64,000 nucleotides of DNA from Bryoerythrophyllum caledonicum (GCA_963971425.1 OZ020514.1:44917527-44981526), one strand, 5' to 3'; positions 44,977 to 58,189 are shown, counted from the stretch's first letter. Program-made: numbers and translations. The notes: generated by a model from the letters alone, not told the origin.

Positions 44977-46500
44977 ATACGTTTTAGAGGGAATTGTGAT
45001 TCACTAATAAGTATTAACGAGACATTTACAACCAAGCAATGAATGGTTATTCATAAAAACTCAATATTTAGCAATTACGGTTGGATTCATTAAATGTACA
45101 ATGAAGAGAAATGATATCAATTGCAGTACAAAAGACAGACCAAATAATTGACAAGGCTATCCATAAGCTGCATCGTAGAGAATAGAAAGGGAATTGGCTG
45201 TAACCAAATTCAAATAAAAACAAAATAGTGAGTAAATACGTTACAGCCGATATGCCAAAATTTTATTACACTTAATATAGTGTAGTGGTTCAAACCATTT
45301 ATAATAGAAGCGCCAATTTCCATGTGCATTTACGCAAAGCACTGCCCATAAATTTATTTAACATACCCAAGTACATGACCCTAAACCAATATTACTTGAA
45401 TCTCAATGCTGGTAACAGAAAATTGAAAATGGATTCTGACACTACCAGTTTGATACCTCCATTAATATACTCTGTTAAAATTTAGGGATTCTGTCAATAG
45501 GTAGTGGATATAGAAGAGCTTAGTTGTCAATTCGTATTATTTGTATGATAAAGCTTGGTGGTCTTCAAACTGATGTGGCAACTCCTTCTCCATCTATTTT
45601 GGTGCATAATGAGTTGCACCATGATCTAAGAGACCACCAAGGTCTACTATACTTAAAGGTCAGAGAATCAAGTTCTAGCAGAGGAAGCAGCTATTGAGAT
45701 TCAAAATTTTATTGGGTCCTTATGTGTCAGGCACCTAATTTTTTATTTAAAAAATGAATAAAGCATCCGTGTTTGCCTTCACTGATATCATTTAATATGA
45801 TTTCATAAGGTTGATCTTTCTCGCTATAAGAATGCACATCGGAAGCGCGTACCAATGAGTGAGGTAGATTGTATTTGAGGTGATACATATATCTTAGGAG
45901 TGAGGTGCTAGTTGTTGAAAGCAGTGTATGTGTGCAGAGATGAATCATTGACTTTATGCAGCTAGCAAACGACAGTGTAGATCATATTTGTGTTGTTAAC
46001 AAGAAGAGAAGGAAAAAATGCCCGGCGATATATTTCTCCTCTGCAAAAGCCCTTAGAAGATCCAGAATGAAACAAAAGAAAGTGGTATGCAAAATTAGGG
46101 GGTCATCACCTGGAGAAGTACCGAAAACGTTGCAGTTTGCAGGAGGAACAAGCTGCGGAGATGTTGCCACAATCAATGCATTAAATGATGGACAGTCAAA
46201 CCTGCAAGAGAGCACAATAGACAAGCACAATGAAAGAACGGAAGTCATTGTGGTAAGTGTCCATTCATCAACTGTCGTAGGCAGATTTCAAAGTTGTTAG
46301 ATATTTAAAGAGGATTTTCATTTACGGTATGAATTTTTTTGGTCGGAAATATGACTGTGCATTCAATTAATTGGAACTAGTCAATAAGATCCATTATGAA
46401 ATTAATATCATGGAAATATTGCATGCTTTGTCGAAAGCTTCAGTTAGGAATTTGATATGGAGTTCTGAAGTTCGGGTCCTAAACCCGAATGGAAGGACTC
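44977..46500. other. No supported gene
   Basis: AT-rich sequence 5' of gene F. One plus-strand frame at 45956-46300 (114 codons, Lys-rich start) resembles nothing I know. A TCCTAAACCCGAATGGA-type phrase repeats three times near 46478-46530. Confidence 0.4.
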
Positions 46501-46804
46501 CTAAACCCGAATGGATGACTCCAAAACCCAAATGGATGGAACTGCAAACCTAGTATGAGGAGTCGTCACCCACAGAAGATTCCATTTCGCCTTTGGTGGC
46601 GGCTGAGGGTTTGGGAGAGTTGGGATTGAGGGTTGCGGCAAGGCTTGTGAGCGTTTCGACCATGAGGGATTCTGTGCAGAAATTTTTGGAGAATGAGGAA
46701 TCGACGAGGAGTACGCGGAGTCGATCGAGGGGGGAGCTGGACGACCAAGCCGACGAGGACGTGAGTTTGAAGATGGGGAGGACATCAAACGGACTAAGGT
46801 GTGC

Positions 46805-47110
46805 TCAAACTCATCATTCTATCTCTGCGTTGTGTGAAACTTGTTTCAGTCTACTTGGATTTGAGGGAACTCGTCGATTGAAGTGGAATCTTAATTGGGG
46901 GCTGTATACTTATCTCGGATCCGAGAGGACTGCTATTTCTCTTTCGGTAAGAAGTGGTTGTTGGTGCAAGAATCTCTGCGTTGTGCGAAACTTGTGAAAG
47001 TCTGCTCGGGTTTGGAGGAACTGGTCGATCGAGGGAGAATCTCAATCGATGTCTCAATAGTTATCTCGGATCCGAGAAGACAATATTTCTCTTTAGGGAA
47101 CTAGTGGCTG
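46805..47110. repeat. 150-bp tandem duplication
   Basis: ATCTCTGCGTTGTG(T/C)GAAACT recurs at about 46821 and 46971, and the units end with a TATCTCGGATCCGAGA palindrome each. It lies in the first intron of gene C. Confidence 0.75.
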
Positions 47111-49950
47111 CTGGTGCACTATTATTGGAGGCCATCATGTCGATGATGAGACTCACCTAATTTTGAAGAGAAACTCTGAGCGGATGGGGATTGCAACAAT
47201 CATTGTGAGTGACGAACTCACCCATTCGATAGCCCTATCTTCAAGTATGCCTCTTCAATCAACGGCATCCCGCCAACCACGCTTATATATACCTGCTGAT
47301 GGTGCGGAGGCATCAAGTTCACGGCGTGCAAAGATTGTAATCGACATACTGCGCAGAGGATTTGACAAAACTAATTGTAAGAAACAGCCACTTGTAAGTG
47401 ACCAGTTCGGAGCCGTTCCTTGGGAACTTTCGGGAACGGGATGGTGCGCAGGGGTGAGCTGGTGCCATCTCGAATCCGATAACACCAGAAGTCACATGGA
47501 GAAGTATCCACAGTATTGATGGTTCAGGGGAGGGTTCTTACGTTTGTCCGGAGGGTTCATACGTACGTGCACTAATTGTTTCACTATCAAATAGCTCAAA
47601 TGAGAGCAATTACTGCAATGATTTGCTGTGAGAAACTGCAAGGTCGGAATGCGAGTCACTTATTGGGCCGAAGAGGACGTTTTAATTTCAGTGTTAAGTG
47701 ATAGGCTTAAGAGGATGTGCTCATTAGAAGTCTAGAGTTCGTTATGAATATGTTGAATTCAGGCCGTTCATGCGAGTCACTTATCGGATCCGATGATGGA
47801 TTTTTTGGTGAGTCGGGGTGAGATCTTCGTCGTCTCGGATTCGAGATTTACTTTCACGTTGAGTACGAGCTGATGTTGAGTTTGGAAGACTCAGCCGGAA
47901 GTGAAGTTAGTGATTCACATGTGTCAGATTCGTCGGTGTGAGGGGGCCGTCTCGGATCCGAGACTCGATAAAAAGTAGTGATTAATGATGGATAAAGAAG
48001 AGTCCTGATATGGTGCACTGCACTTACGAGGTCCACTACACCGCACTTACACTCAGGAGAAGAATATGTGCTGACTGCATTGTACTTATCAGTATTGGAG
48101 AGTGTATCGTGTTGGATTCTCGATATCGAATCAGAAGGCTGATTACCGGTTGATGCTAGAGAATGATTCACCATGTCGTATAATGACCTTGGACTCTGAT
48201 GATTTTATTGGTTCGGAGTGGTGAAATAGAAGTCGTCTCGGATCCGAGATCCACTATCATGTAGTGTGGTGGTCCGGTGTTGGCCTTGGGGGACGAATTC
48301 GGTTTCTGGGTGAATGGTTCATCTAGTATGTTTATTTTGGCGTGTTATGAAATTTCCGGTGTAGAGGGATGAAATTTTAGCCGTCTCGGATCCGATAAGG
48401 CCTTTACGAGCACATGAAACGTACGAGCACATGTATCCTTTAAGCCCATCAGCATTTGATTGTAGTATCGAGTTGAATATTTGGTCTTGCTATAGGTTAA
48501 TCTTCATACTCGGTCAAATTGGATACCGGGTTTCTTGGATAATCTGGTCGGTCTGGATACCTGCATACTTGGATACATGGATTTTTGGATACTCGGCCAT
48601 ACTGCATACCGGTCATAATGAGCTAGATCCAGCCTTCAGATGTAGCATGTCTCGGAACTGATAACTACTCTAGGTAAACTGATTAACCTAACTGTTCCAG
48701 GTTCCAGGAACTTTCATACACAGAAACTCAGATAAAGTGGAGTCATGATGTGGTGGACTGCATGTTTGAGTCCAGATTGCACTTTCAGTTATGAGAGTTT
48801 AGACTGCAGTGCACTTACACCCACAAGGTGAATATGTACAAATCCTGACTACATTGTACTTATCAGCATTAGATATTTTATCGTCATGGACACTCGTTAT
48901 CGATTCGGAAGGCAAATTACCGGTCGAGGCTAGAAATATTGGATCACCCTAGGGGTGAATGATCAACCAGGTGGTTTATTGAACTTGGACTGTGATGATT
49001 TTATTGATTCGGAGGGGTGAGGTTGAAGTCGTCTTGGATCCGAGATATGATTGACGTGGTCTGGTGGTCGGGTGTTGGCCGCGGAGGACGAAGTCGGTTT
49101 GGGGGTGAATGATTCACCTGGAATGTTTATCGTCGGCCTGTTATGTATTTTTCGATGCGGAGGGGTGATATTTAAGTCGTCTCGGATCCGATAAGGCCTT
49201 TGCGAGCTCATGTAACGGACGAGCACATGTATCCTGCAAGTCCGTCAGCGTTTGAATCAAGTATCGATTGATAATTAGATTTGCTCTAGACCGCACTTCA
49301 TACTCGTTCAAGCTAGATTCCTGGTTTCTTGGATATCCGGTCGGGCTCGATTCCAGCATACTTGGGTACTCGGATAACAGTCGAGCTGCATACTGGCCAC
49401 AATGAGCTGCATACTGGCCACAATGAGCTGCATATCTGCCTTCATATGAAGCTGTCTTGGATCCGAGAACTACATTGCGGTGATCAATATACTTAATAGT
49501 TCCAAGTTCCAGGAACTATCATGCACATAAACACTATTAAAGTTGATTACTGTGTGACGTTATGCTCATATGATTGGACTTTCAGATAGAGTTGTTGGAG
49601 TGGCCGGAGCAGGCGATATTAGGTGCACACTGGATTGTGGTATCAAAAATTTTCGGAGGGCGGTCACATCATGTACCATATTTTAGACTGCATGCCAGTG
49701 ATGTTGCCAACCTAGAGCTGCAGGCTCTACAAGTTTGGATCATGCCTTTTAACAGTACCTCTAAACTATAGAATATGATCCTCTCTGACAAGATATTTGA
49801 TTTTGCAACGCATGCTTCTCAGATCCGAGAACAGTCTACAAAAGTGCCTGATCAACTCTCAGATTTGGTACCTCAATTATAGTTGTCGTAGTGGTACCTG
49901 ATTTAGTGTACAATATGCTGCCTCGTCGCATGTTTCTAAGATCCAAGATA
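46910..49950. repeat. Palindrome array 2 (GTCTCGGATCCGAGAC type), first intron of gene C
   Basis: About 13 sites of a 16-bp palindrome with GGATCC core, near 46914, 47066, 47783, 47840, 47951, 48236, 48386, 48650, 49031, 49180, 49452, 49820 and 49930. Several are perfect (e.g. near 47951). Half-decayed sites keep one arm, such as TCTCGGATCCGATAAGG near 48386. The array covers most of the tentative first intron of C. Confidence 0.85.
47970..49530. repeat. Diverged tandem duplication, unit about 795 bp
   Basis: Landmarks recur at constant offset: GATGATTTTATTGGTTCGG near 48198 and 48995, GGTGTTGGCC near 48271 and 49070, TCTCGGATCCGATAAGGCCT near 48386 and 49180. Units differ at roughly a quarter of positions, yet the palindromes within are better kept than the sequence between. 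The palindrome array was therefore partly made by duplication. Confidence 0.7.
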
Positions 49951-52900
49951 CATCCTGTTCTAGACCCATTTCCCCCAACTTTGCAAGGTTTTATAATTTG
50001 TGGTGCATAATTTTATCATTGTCTTATTTTTTATGATTTGATTTCTTTGTTGTAGAAGATGCTTCCGAATATCGATGACGTTATCTCATCAGGATTTGAG
50101 CCCCCTCAGAAGGATTCAGTTCATGGAGCTCAAGTTCCTCCAACTCTTGAGGTCTCCGGAGATTTGTCTTCACAAGAGGCTCCTGGAGCTGCAAATGTAA
50201 GTTGAATTCTTTCATGTTCACGATCACGGTGCACGTTAAATGGCGTTTGAAGAATTGCATGCTTTCTCTATAACTGAAATATTTGGGAGTCATAATTTAG
50301 TGAGTTCACGGTGGAATTGCACTAGTGATATTTGTGAGGGCTATTCATTCTTTGCTATGTCCTTATGTGAGGAAAAATGATCTCCTCTTTGATTCAGAGA
50401 TGTGATTTGTGATGCTACTTCTACTCCTTGGACCTTACTGGTTTGAGTGATAATTAATTGGATTTATATTTTTGGAAAGAAATTGAATGTATTACTCGCT
50501 GAGAAGTCTTGACATTATATCTTTCCCCATGGTCCGTTCAATGTAAAATTTTCTACTCATGATTAATTGTGATAATCTCAATACTTATGATTTTGTAATG
50601 ACAATCGCAGGAAAATGCGTCACCTATGACTCTATCTCAAGGGCACCAGGATGATGGCACTCCTGGAACTGATGAGACTACCCAATCCGAATTTGGAGGT
50701 CAGCCGGATGATGGTGAACTTGAAGGACCGGTTGATGAAGGTCTTGAGAATGAAGAGAAGGAGTTGTTTGAATATGACTTGCGTCGCCTCCAAAAAGTGG
50801 ATTCTGTGACTTCAATCTCTTCATTAAGAATGAAGCTTGAGCATCTATTCCGCCTTCGCATCCCCCTATGTAGACTGGTTTCTATGCCAATGGTAAGACC
50901 AACTCTTTTGTGCGACATCGTGAAACTTGAACATGAATTTGTTCATGGATATCGAGTATTTTATGTCTCCACCACTAATGAGGCCGGAGTGTGCATGGAG
51001 TTCACGGTGGATGAAATATCAAATTTTGGAACACTATGGAAGAAGGAGAATGACGTATTTGAAAACCATGTAAGTTCAATACCCGATCTCAACTTCCTGA
51101 AGAATGCAAATTTTTTTGTTTGCGACGGCAATCACCGGCTTCTAGCTTGGATGAACCACATTTTCAGGCTTCATTCAGCTGACCCCTCCTGGCACATCGC
51201 CGTTGACTGCATCGTGCTGGAGACAAGGGGACGGATTGAATTCGTTATGCAAATTATGCATGATATAAACAAGTGAGTTTTTGGCAGTCATCGAATTTAA
51301 GAGATCATTTTGTCATTTGGTTTCTTGCTTTTAATTCTGCAGTATTATAAGCTTTTTTAACCTCGGTTCTGGTATCACTTCCAGGTCCACTGAGGACTCC
51401 CACTTGAAAACCAACTTGGTTCACACACTATACCGGGTTCAGGAGTATGGTCTTATGCCCCTGGAGAGGTTTTGTGATGTGCTCAGACCATCAGAGAGGA
51501 GACGGTGTTCATTGCAGTTGCCTCGCAAAACTTGGTATTTACTACCAGTTGATGTCTTCACTACATTTATTTTCAGGGTGAGACATATTACATGTTGACT
51601 TTCAATTAACAAATTTTGTGTTTCAAATTTTGTGTTTTAAATTTTCGTTAAATTTTATTTCAAACATTCCATTAATGGAGACAGTGCTTGATGCTTGTAG
51701 CAAGAAATTGCAGCCGCATCAGATGCCGCACTTCGACAATACCATGAGAACACACCAACTGATGAAAAAATAGACGACGGTGTTGCGGATGCTATGAGAC
51801 TAGGAGCTAAAGAGAAGTCCACAAAATTATATCAAAAGATGCACAAATTACTCACTGTTGCTAATCTTGCTCTTGGTCCTGGATTTCTTGAAGAGGTTAG
51901 TTCTCCATGTTTTCATGTTATGCATTTGCACTAGTGATAATTCTCTCTCCTGGACTTATTATCACGTGGAGAGCCATTGGAGCTCTAACAAAGTTCTAGA
52001 GATGACCTTGGAGAAACTCTAGATGGTAGCTACATGTTCCACTACTCCCTACTACAAGATTAAGTTTCTTCAGTGGTGGAACTCATCCATGCCATCTCGT
52101 GACGCTAGGCATTTCCCGCCCAAGCCTGTTTCGGAGCTCCATCTTGGTCCATTTTTGAACAAATGCGTTTGGTATGTCGGGGTATGTTTACCAATACTCA
52201 TAGCAATTATATTTCATACTTAACAATATTAAATTTCTGGATTCATAATTAATTAAAAACTTTCCGTTGCAATCTTGTAGATCAAAGATGCTGTTGTTGA
52301 GTTCCTTGATATGGTCGTGAAGAAGGACAAAATCCCAATCAATATGAACGTACCACTCAAGCCCAAGCCTTTCAATGTTTACGTGGAAGGGTGGAGGCGC
52401 AAAATTTGGGATCACGGTTTTTGGGCAATTACTAAAGGAGCGAATCATTTCAAAAAGATTGACAACTTCAAGACTTATGAAGGTTCAGGGCAGGCAGTGC
52501 AAAGAGTAATTTTCAAGGTTTGATTTTCTTGACATTTCATTGTAAATTTTGAATCATTTTAATGCTTTTCATATGCACACGGACATTAATTAGTTGCTTT
52601 GTGTAAAATAGGCTTATTGTTGAAGTGCATTGTTTTAATCTATCTTATTTGAGTATTTATGTGAAATTCTTATACGGACTCTTTTTATTGTTGATTCCAT
52701 TACTCTAGGTACTTCAAGTACGAGTTGGAACCAAAAGATGCAATGGCTCATACAAATTTTCCACCGTTCTTGTCGTCTTGGTTGGACCGTAGTTCCAAGG
52801 AGTGTATGTTTACTCCTATTCCTTCCGCACCTTTACGACAGTCCACCATAGTGGGGGAGGGTGCTACTTGGATTGCAATGTTACTTTCACCCATCCATCA

Positions 52901-55239
52901 GAGGTGGAGCTCAGGAAATCCTTTGATGGACTAGGTGCCATCACTTTGGATTTTGACGAGTTTGTTGGCCTCACTGAGAAACAAAAGAAGAGAGCCATTG
53001 CCAAAAGGGACGCCACTGATAATAAGAAGGAGGAACGTCTCCAAGAGATTGTGACTTCAAAGGCAAAGAAAGAAGAGGAACGCTTGGCGAAGAAAGAATT
53101 GGAACGCTTGGCGAAGGTAGCAGAGAAGGAAAGGGTGAAGGACACAGGTAAGAAGGCTAATATGGGAGTCCTAATTCCAGCTTCTTCGATAGTGGACAGT
53201 GGCTCTCAGATGCTAGGTGGTTCTTATAGTGGTGTTATGAGGCCGGGTGCACTTCCTGAGTTCTCCGAAGATGTGATTACTCATGGGACACAAGTGATTG
53301 TCCTTGATGAAGACAATATGGAATACTTTGGAGGATTAATTCTTAATATCTCCATCTCAGAGTTGTTGGAAAACATGGACGCTATGACACCGATAACATA
53401 TACTGAGGTTTCCCAATTTCTGAAGAAGGTAATTTTTTTTTAATATCAGTTGCATAACGTAAACTATTGAATGTCCATGGACATTTTGCAGAATTTACTA
53501 ACTGATTTACTCTCGTAATTTTTCTCTGCAGTTTTCTGGAGATAAGTCTCGAAAGATCAATGGCGTGGCAGATATCAAGCCAGCGCTGGACCTAATTCTT
53601 TTTGACTGTCAGGAGAATTTGCGTGTACCAGGGGTGTATGTACCAGCCACTATGGTACCAGCTTGGAATGAAGACAAAGAGTATGAAGATCTTCAATCAG
53701 CTCTTGCATTTGCTGAACTCCATGTTCCAGACGATGGTTGTATGATAGTGTTCCAGTCGTTCTCTGCTATTTCAAAAGGCAATATTATTGGACTTTGTGA
53801 GACATATCAGATGCTGAAGAAGAAGGAATGGCTGGGCATGAATCGTCTTCACTTGACTTCGGCATTGGATGTTACTACCACCGTGAGTTTTTTATAGTGT
53901 TATTTATTTTAATTGATACGTGACTGAAAGTGTCCTTCTAGTTCTTGATGTTGTTTGTAAATTGACAGACGCAGAAGTTTGGAATCAACCTCCTTGTGAA
54001 AGACCTCGGCAAGAAAGGTAAATCTTACTTTTCTTTCAAACAGTCAACCACAATGAAGAATGCAAGTGTCGACATCGGACGGGACGACATGTTGATTAAT
54101 TACACCACCGATCGAGACTTGGCAATGAATGGTGATATTCCGTGGCGAGGGCCTCGTCAGAAAGATCCTCGATTTTTTCAGCTCCTTTTGGAAGGCACGA
54201 CCGTCGCTGGAGATCTGGTACTAGATTGCACTGCAGCTACAGGTGCGTAATCAACTATCTAGTTGTGTGTTTCAATTTCCATCTTCAAATTTATCTGATT
54301 ATTTATTTATCTAAGGTTTTGTTCTGCAAATCTAGGTGCGTCGATTACCGCCTGTCGTGGTCTTTATCGACAAATCGTGGCTTTAGAGAAGGACACCGAT
54401 TTGTTTGATGCCCTTCTGAAGCCCATGGAGGTGGCCCCTCCTGCCATGAAACCGCTTGAACCCAAAGCCGTGGAGGTGGCATCAGAAGATCCCGATGCCA
54501 TGGTTATCGTGCCTTGCAAATTCAATCGGAAGGCTAGATTCAGTAAGTGAGTGTTTACATTTTATTTTCTTTCGTATGATTATCTTTTTCTATCTTTTGT
54601 TCTTAATACTCTTATTGTACAATATTAATGTACAGCCGTTCACGATTGACGTTAGCCACAACATTGGTGAAGAATTAGGGTCTTCTAAGCCCGGTGAAGT
54701 CATACGATCTGCCAATGTATGCGAAGAAGATGGCAATGGCATTTGCGGAGTTTGGTTGCTCTAAACCAAAATCCAAGAAGTATGATGATAATGTTTTGAA
54801 GTATATAGATGATTCAACAGCTGAAGATAGAGAGCCATCAGAGTCATCTACAAGTGAAGATTTTATGTTAGAGGTTTCTACAACTGAGTCTTCATCGTCT
54901 TAAACTCCTGGATTTTTTAGAAATCTTGGATATTTTGTATTGATTTTATTATGATTGGATTTGTGTGCTTTATGGCTATATAACTGGGTGATGTCTTGTT
55001 GATAATCATGGTATTCATCACATTCTTTACTGCAAACCATATACATTTGATAAATGTAATATATCCATTGAAATAATTTTTGTTCATGCTCCAATAATAA
55101 TTATATAATCACATCAAATTTAACAATTTCAAACTTCTCTAATCTCACGGTAATAGGTCTATCACTGTTTTCTCTTTATAAAATGGTACAATAATCTTCT
55201 CACGTCCTACCAATTCTTCTTGTCATGGCTTAAAAAATT

Positions 55240-56790
55240 CAGGTCACCGCTCACCGCTCACCGCTCACCGCTCACCGCTCTAGGCTCACATAATAGCATT
55301 CCCCACCGAGGAACTTCTAAAACCTATAAAAAAAAAATAATAAACACAAAATTTACCCTGATAGATTACTGAGCATCTAACAAAATTATACAAACCTTCA
55401 GAGGATTAATTGTTTTGGTGATAGAGTTTAGAGTTAGCGGTTGCATCATATTTGAGAACTGTGTAGAGAGGAGCCTTCTCCTACAAGAGCCTGAGTCGGT
55501 AGAATCTCGTCATGCATCTAGTGTAGCGACTCCTTCGAGGCTTTCTTCTTCTTTGAGAACTTAATCTTTGGAGGTTGACAAACCTCGACGTCCTTCTCCG
55601 CCTCGTCTTGGGTCCTCGTTGACGTTTGTCTCATCCTCGTTCTTGGTGGAGGGCTTGCAATGATCACTATCCGACTCCGTGTTCTAGGATTTTTCATCAG
55701 ATGAGTCCAACTGTATTCCCTTCCCTTTGTCGTTGTCCTCCTTCTCCGCCTTGTTGCCGTCCTCCTTGTCTTCCTTCTCTATCGCGTTGTTGTTCTCTTG
55801 CTCTTCCTGCTCGTCCTCGTTTGCCTCCTCCCTCTGCGCCACCTTGAACGCCTCAATCACCTCCTACTCGTTTGCAAGGACCACATTCGAACCATCGTCC
55901 CCTCTGTTTAGGGCTTGCTCCTTCCTCTTGGGCTCTATCTTCCTGGGCTCCTTCTTCATGGGCTCCTTCTGCTTGGTTACTTTCTCTTGTTCAGGAACGG
56001 TTACTTTAGCGACTTTTCGAAAGTCCCATATATCCTTGGCCGTCCTTATAGCAACCAGATGTTCGTCCTTCGAATAGACGACCTCAATGACTTGTGCGCC
56101 CTTTGTTTGCAAGCAAAATTGAGCGACACAAGTGTAAACTTGGAATGCCAACAATCACAATGCAACAACGAGAGCATATCGTGGAGAGATCAAAATATAC
56201 TCCTATCCACATACCAAACCGAGCCAGGTTATTGCAGGGCCCCTACCAATGCTCACAATGATATTATTGGGCGCTGCAAGTGTCACAATAATCTTATCAA
56301 CTGCATCGATATTGAAATTTTCCCACTTGTGTTGATTCCACTGCATTATCGCATTCTTGAAATCCGATGCGGATACTACAGACTTGAGTAGCATGTTGTT
56401 CCCAAAGAATCAATGAAACAATGCCATAGGCAGGTAACCGTGCTCATTTCTATAGACGAAATTGAAGTAGAGAGGAAGTGTCAAATTTGGGGTTGGAGGT
56501 CTCTTGAAGCCCTCGGTACCCTCTGTGATATATAAAATCGATGTAAAATTCCATGGTTTGATTTGGTGAACAGTCGAATCCTTCTCTGCAATAGCATTCG
56601 CAACCTCCACCATACCATCCCGGTCGGCGATAAACACGCCACGATTACGATCCTTCCAAAATTGATGCTCATCCCTGTACTCCATAGCCTGCAAAGTTCT
56701 CACGACCCACTCATAGATGGGGAATGCTATTCTGTGAGCAGTGAGCGGTGAGCTGTGAGCAATGAGCGGTGAGCTTTGAGCGGTGAGTAG
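55240..56790. mobile_element. Element E: inverted heptamer-rich ends around a captured A-type gene fragment
   Basis: The left end repeats CACCGCT (about 55245-55280), then CTAGGCTCACATAATAGCAT plus TCCCCA. The right end is the reverse, GGGGAATGCTATTCTGTGAG from about 56722, then AGTGAGCGGTGAGC repeats to about 56780. The ends thus consist of a specific inner part and an outer array of GAGCGGT heptamers. No target duplication could be defined. The cargo is the gene fragment listed next. Confidence 0.65.
55440..56726 (-). pseudogene. Fragment of an A-type ParB/methyltransferase-like gene inside element E
   Basis: The first exon (56726 to about 56240) starts abruptly at the element end and reads VVRTLQAMEYRDEHQFWKD, GVFIADRDGMVEVANAIAEK, TLPLYFNFVYRNE and IIVSIGRGPAITWLGL at the donor; gene A has TLPLYFNFVYGND and VNIDGGPSITWIGL at its matching donor. 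The second exon (about 56110 down) reads GAQVIEVVYSKDE then a very acidic/Lys-rich tail. In-frame stops: TGA 56410 (CGA in gene A), TAG 55864 and 55684, TAA 55561, TGA 55510. The N-terminal ParB part is missing, so this is cargo picked up by the element, not a working gene. Confidence 0.7.
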
Positions 56791-57266
56791 AAAAAAAAAA
56801 GTTTTTTTGCAGTAAGTTGTTTCGATTTATAAAAAAATTAGCGATTCATGAGTAATAGGAGTGCCTATGACCGTGAATGACTAGGGAAAAATAGAACTTA
56901 TAAATAGAGGTTTAATTTAAGTATAAAAGTAATGAACTTGGTTTTAGGATTTAAGAAGTTACCCTATGACCGTAGACCAAGATTACTAGGGTATAAGTAA
57001 AACAACGCAAGTAATTAGAAAAATTTGCCCTGTATGTTTAAAGAAATGAAATGGATAACCGAGGGAATTTGGCAATAATAGAGGCCTATATCCGTGTGAA
57101 TTTGAGAGTGGAACAACCGGTATATTTATGAACGATATGTATTAGTGAAGTGAGTATGTATGGGGTATGGGAGTGGTCTAGCCTCCGTAGACAATTTGCA
57201 CTAATATCCATGAAAGCAATATGAATTGGCTTGTTCATGCATATGTTTAATTGTATGACTCTTTAA
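56791..57266. other. AT-rich sequence, no feature
   Basis: Directly outside element E. A weak similarity (CCTATGACCGTG) to the outer flank at about 40990 (CCTATCACCGTG) may reflect an older copy of the same insertion environment. Confidence 0.4.
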
Positions 57267-58189
57267 CCCCTAAAAGACCACGACCACTTTTGCTCTAAAA
57301 CCAGTCTTAAACTATCACTGCCAAAAAGAGACATGAAAATTACATTCTGAAGCGAATTTTGGATTTTCAACCGTAAGATCTTAAAAAAGACTTCTATATA
57401 AACATGCCATTCAATTTTGGTTGCAATCCACCGCATAGATTGACCGATATTAGTGTTTAAAGCCAAAACAATGGTTCATTTTCTTCCCAGCGTTGATTAG
57501 ATAAGCAAACTTTGACTTCACTTTGTATCCAATTTTTGCATTCTAAGAGGTCTAAATCTTTTACCATTGTCTTAAGCATGATGTTATTTCCCAACTGACC
57601 AATATTTAGAGGTAAAAAAGGGGTGTAGCATATTCAAAACAAGTGTGCAAGGAGTGGAGGTCCAAAAATTGCCATTTCACGTTTAATTTTTTGTGAACTA
57701 CGTATGTATTTGAATGATAATCCAAACGGCCAATAAGAAGGTTTTCACCACATATTGTTGTTGAAAAAACAAAAAGTGAAAAACATGAAGATCTCTAGGT
57801 TTTATGTAGAAAAGATGAATGTTTTTTCCCCCGTTGACGGACAATGTGTGAAAATGTTTGACTTGGAATTTAATGCCTTTTTACACTAAAGACAAGTTTT
57901 TTTTTTGATAATTTAGGAAGATGGAAATATTCTTTATGTGTGTGAAAAATCTCATTGTCAATAGAAACTTTTGTCAAAAAGTTTGGAGGTTCCCGGAGTC
58001 CCCACTTTGGCTTTAAGTGGTACTAACTTTCAAACCATAAATCCAAAAAATAAAATAAAAATATGTCCACAAAGCTCTTATCAGAGGCTATCTTGTATAA
58101 AATTTTCAAATAAAAAAGATTTTTTTTCGAATTGTAGGTACACGCCTGAAATCCAATTTGACCTCGGGGGGACGTTTGGTCCTTAGGGG
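57267..58189. mobile_element. piggyBac-like non-autonomous element, 923 bp, flanked by TTAA
   Basis: It starts CCCCTAAAAGACCAC after TTAA (57263-57266) and ends GGTCCTTAGGGG before TTAA (58190-58193). The interior is the reference for the family members at 3490, 4795, 12590 and 21180. No transposase frame. The imperfect terminal repeats are about 14 bp. Confidence 0.8.

Larger units (their letters stand above)
46515..54903 (+). pseudogene. Gene C: full-length ParB/Srx-fold plus methyltransferase-like gene, 12 exons
   Basis: Exons: 46515-46760 (tentative), 50056-50196, 50611-51272, 51385-51577, 51701-51895, 51972-52181, 52281-52517, 52709-53428, 53532-53882, 53969-54242, 54336-54546, 54636-54903. 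Exon 3 holds FFVCDGNHRLLAW, the ParB-type (D/E)G-x-HR-x-x-A motif. Exon 8 carries a Lys/Glu-rich coiled coil. Exon 9 has DLILFDCQENLRVPG at the place of methyltransferase motif IV. Exons 10-11 have PWRGPRQKDPRFF and LVLDCTAATG / ASITACRG ... IVALEKD, a motif-I and post-I pattern, split by an intron. The last exon has DLPMYAKKMAMA and an acidic tail. Intron positions match D. Lesions: TAG at 46551, 52020 (CAG in D) and 54676, and a segment 52709 to about 52845 in another frame. The catalytic residues are not conserved, so activity is uncertain. Confidence 0.7.
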
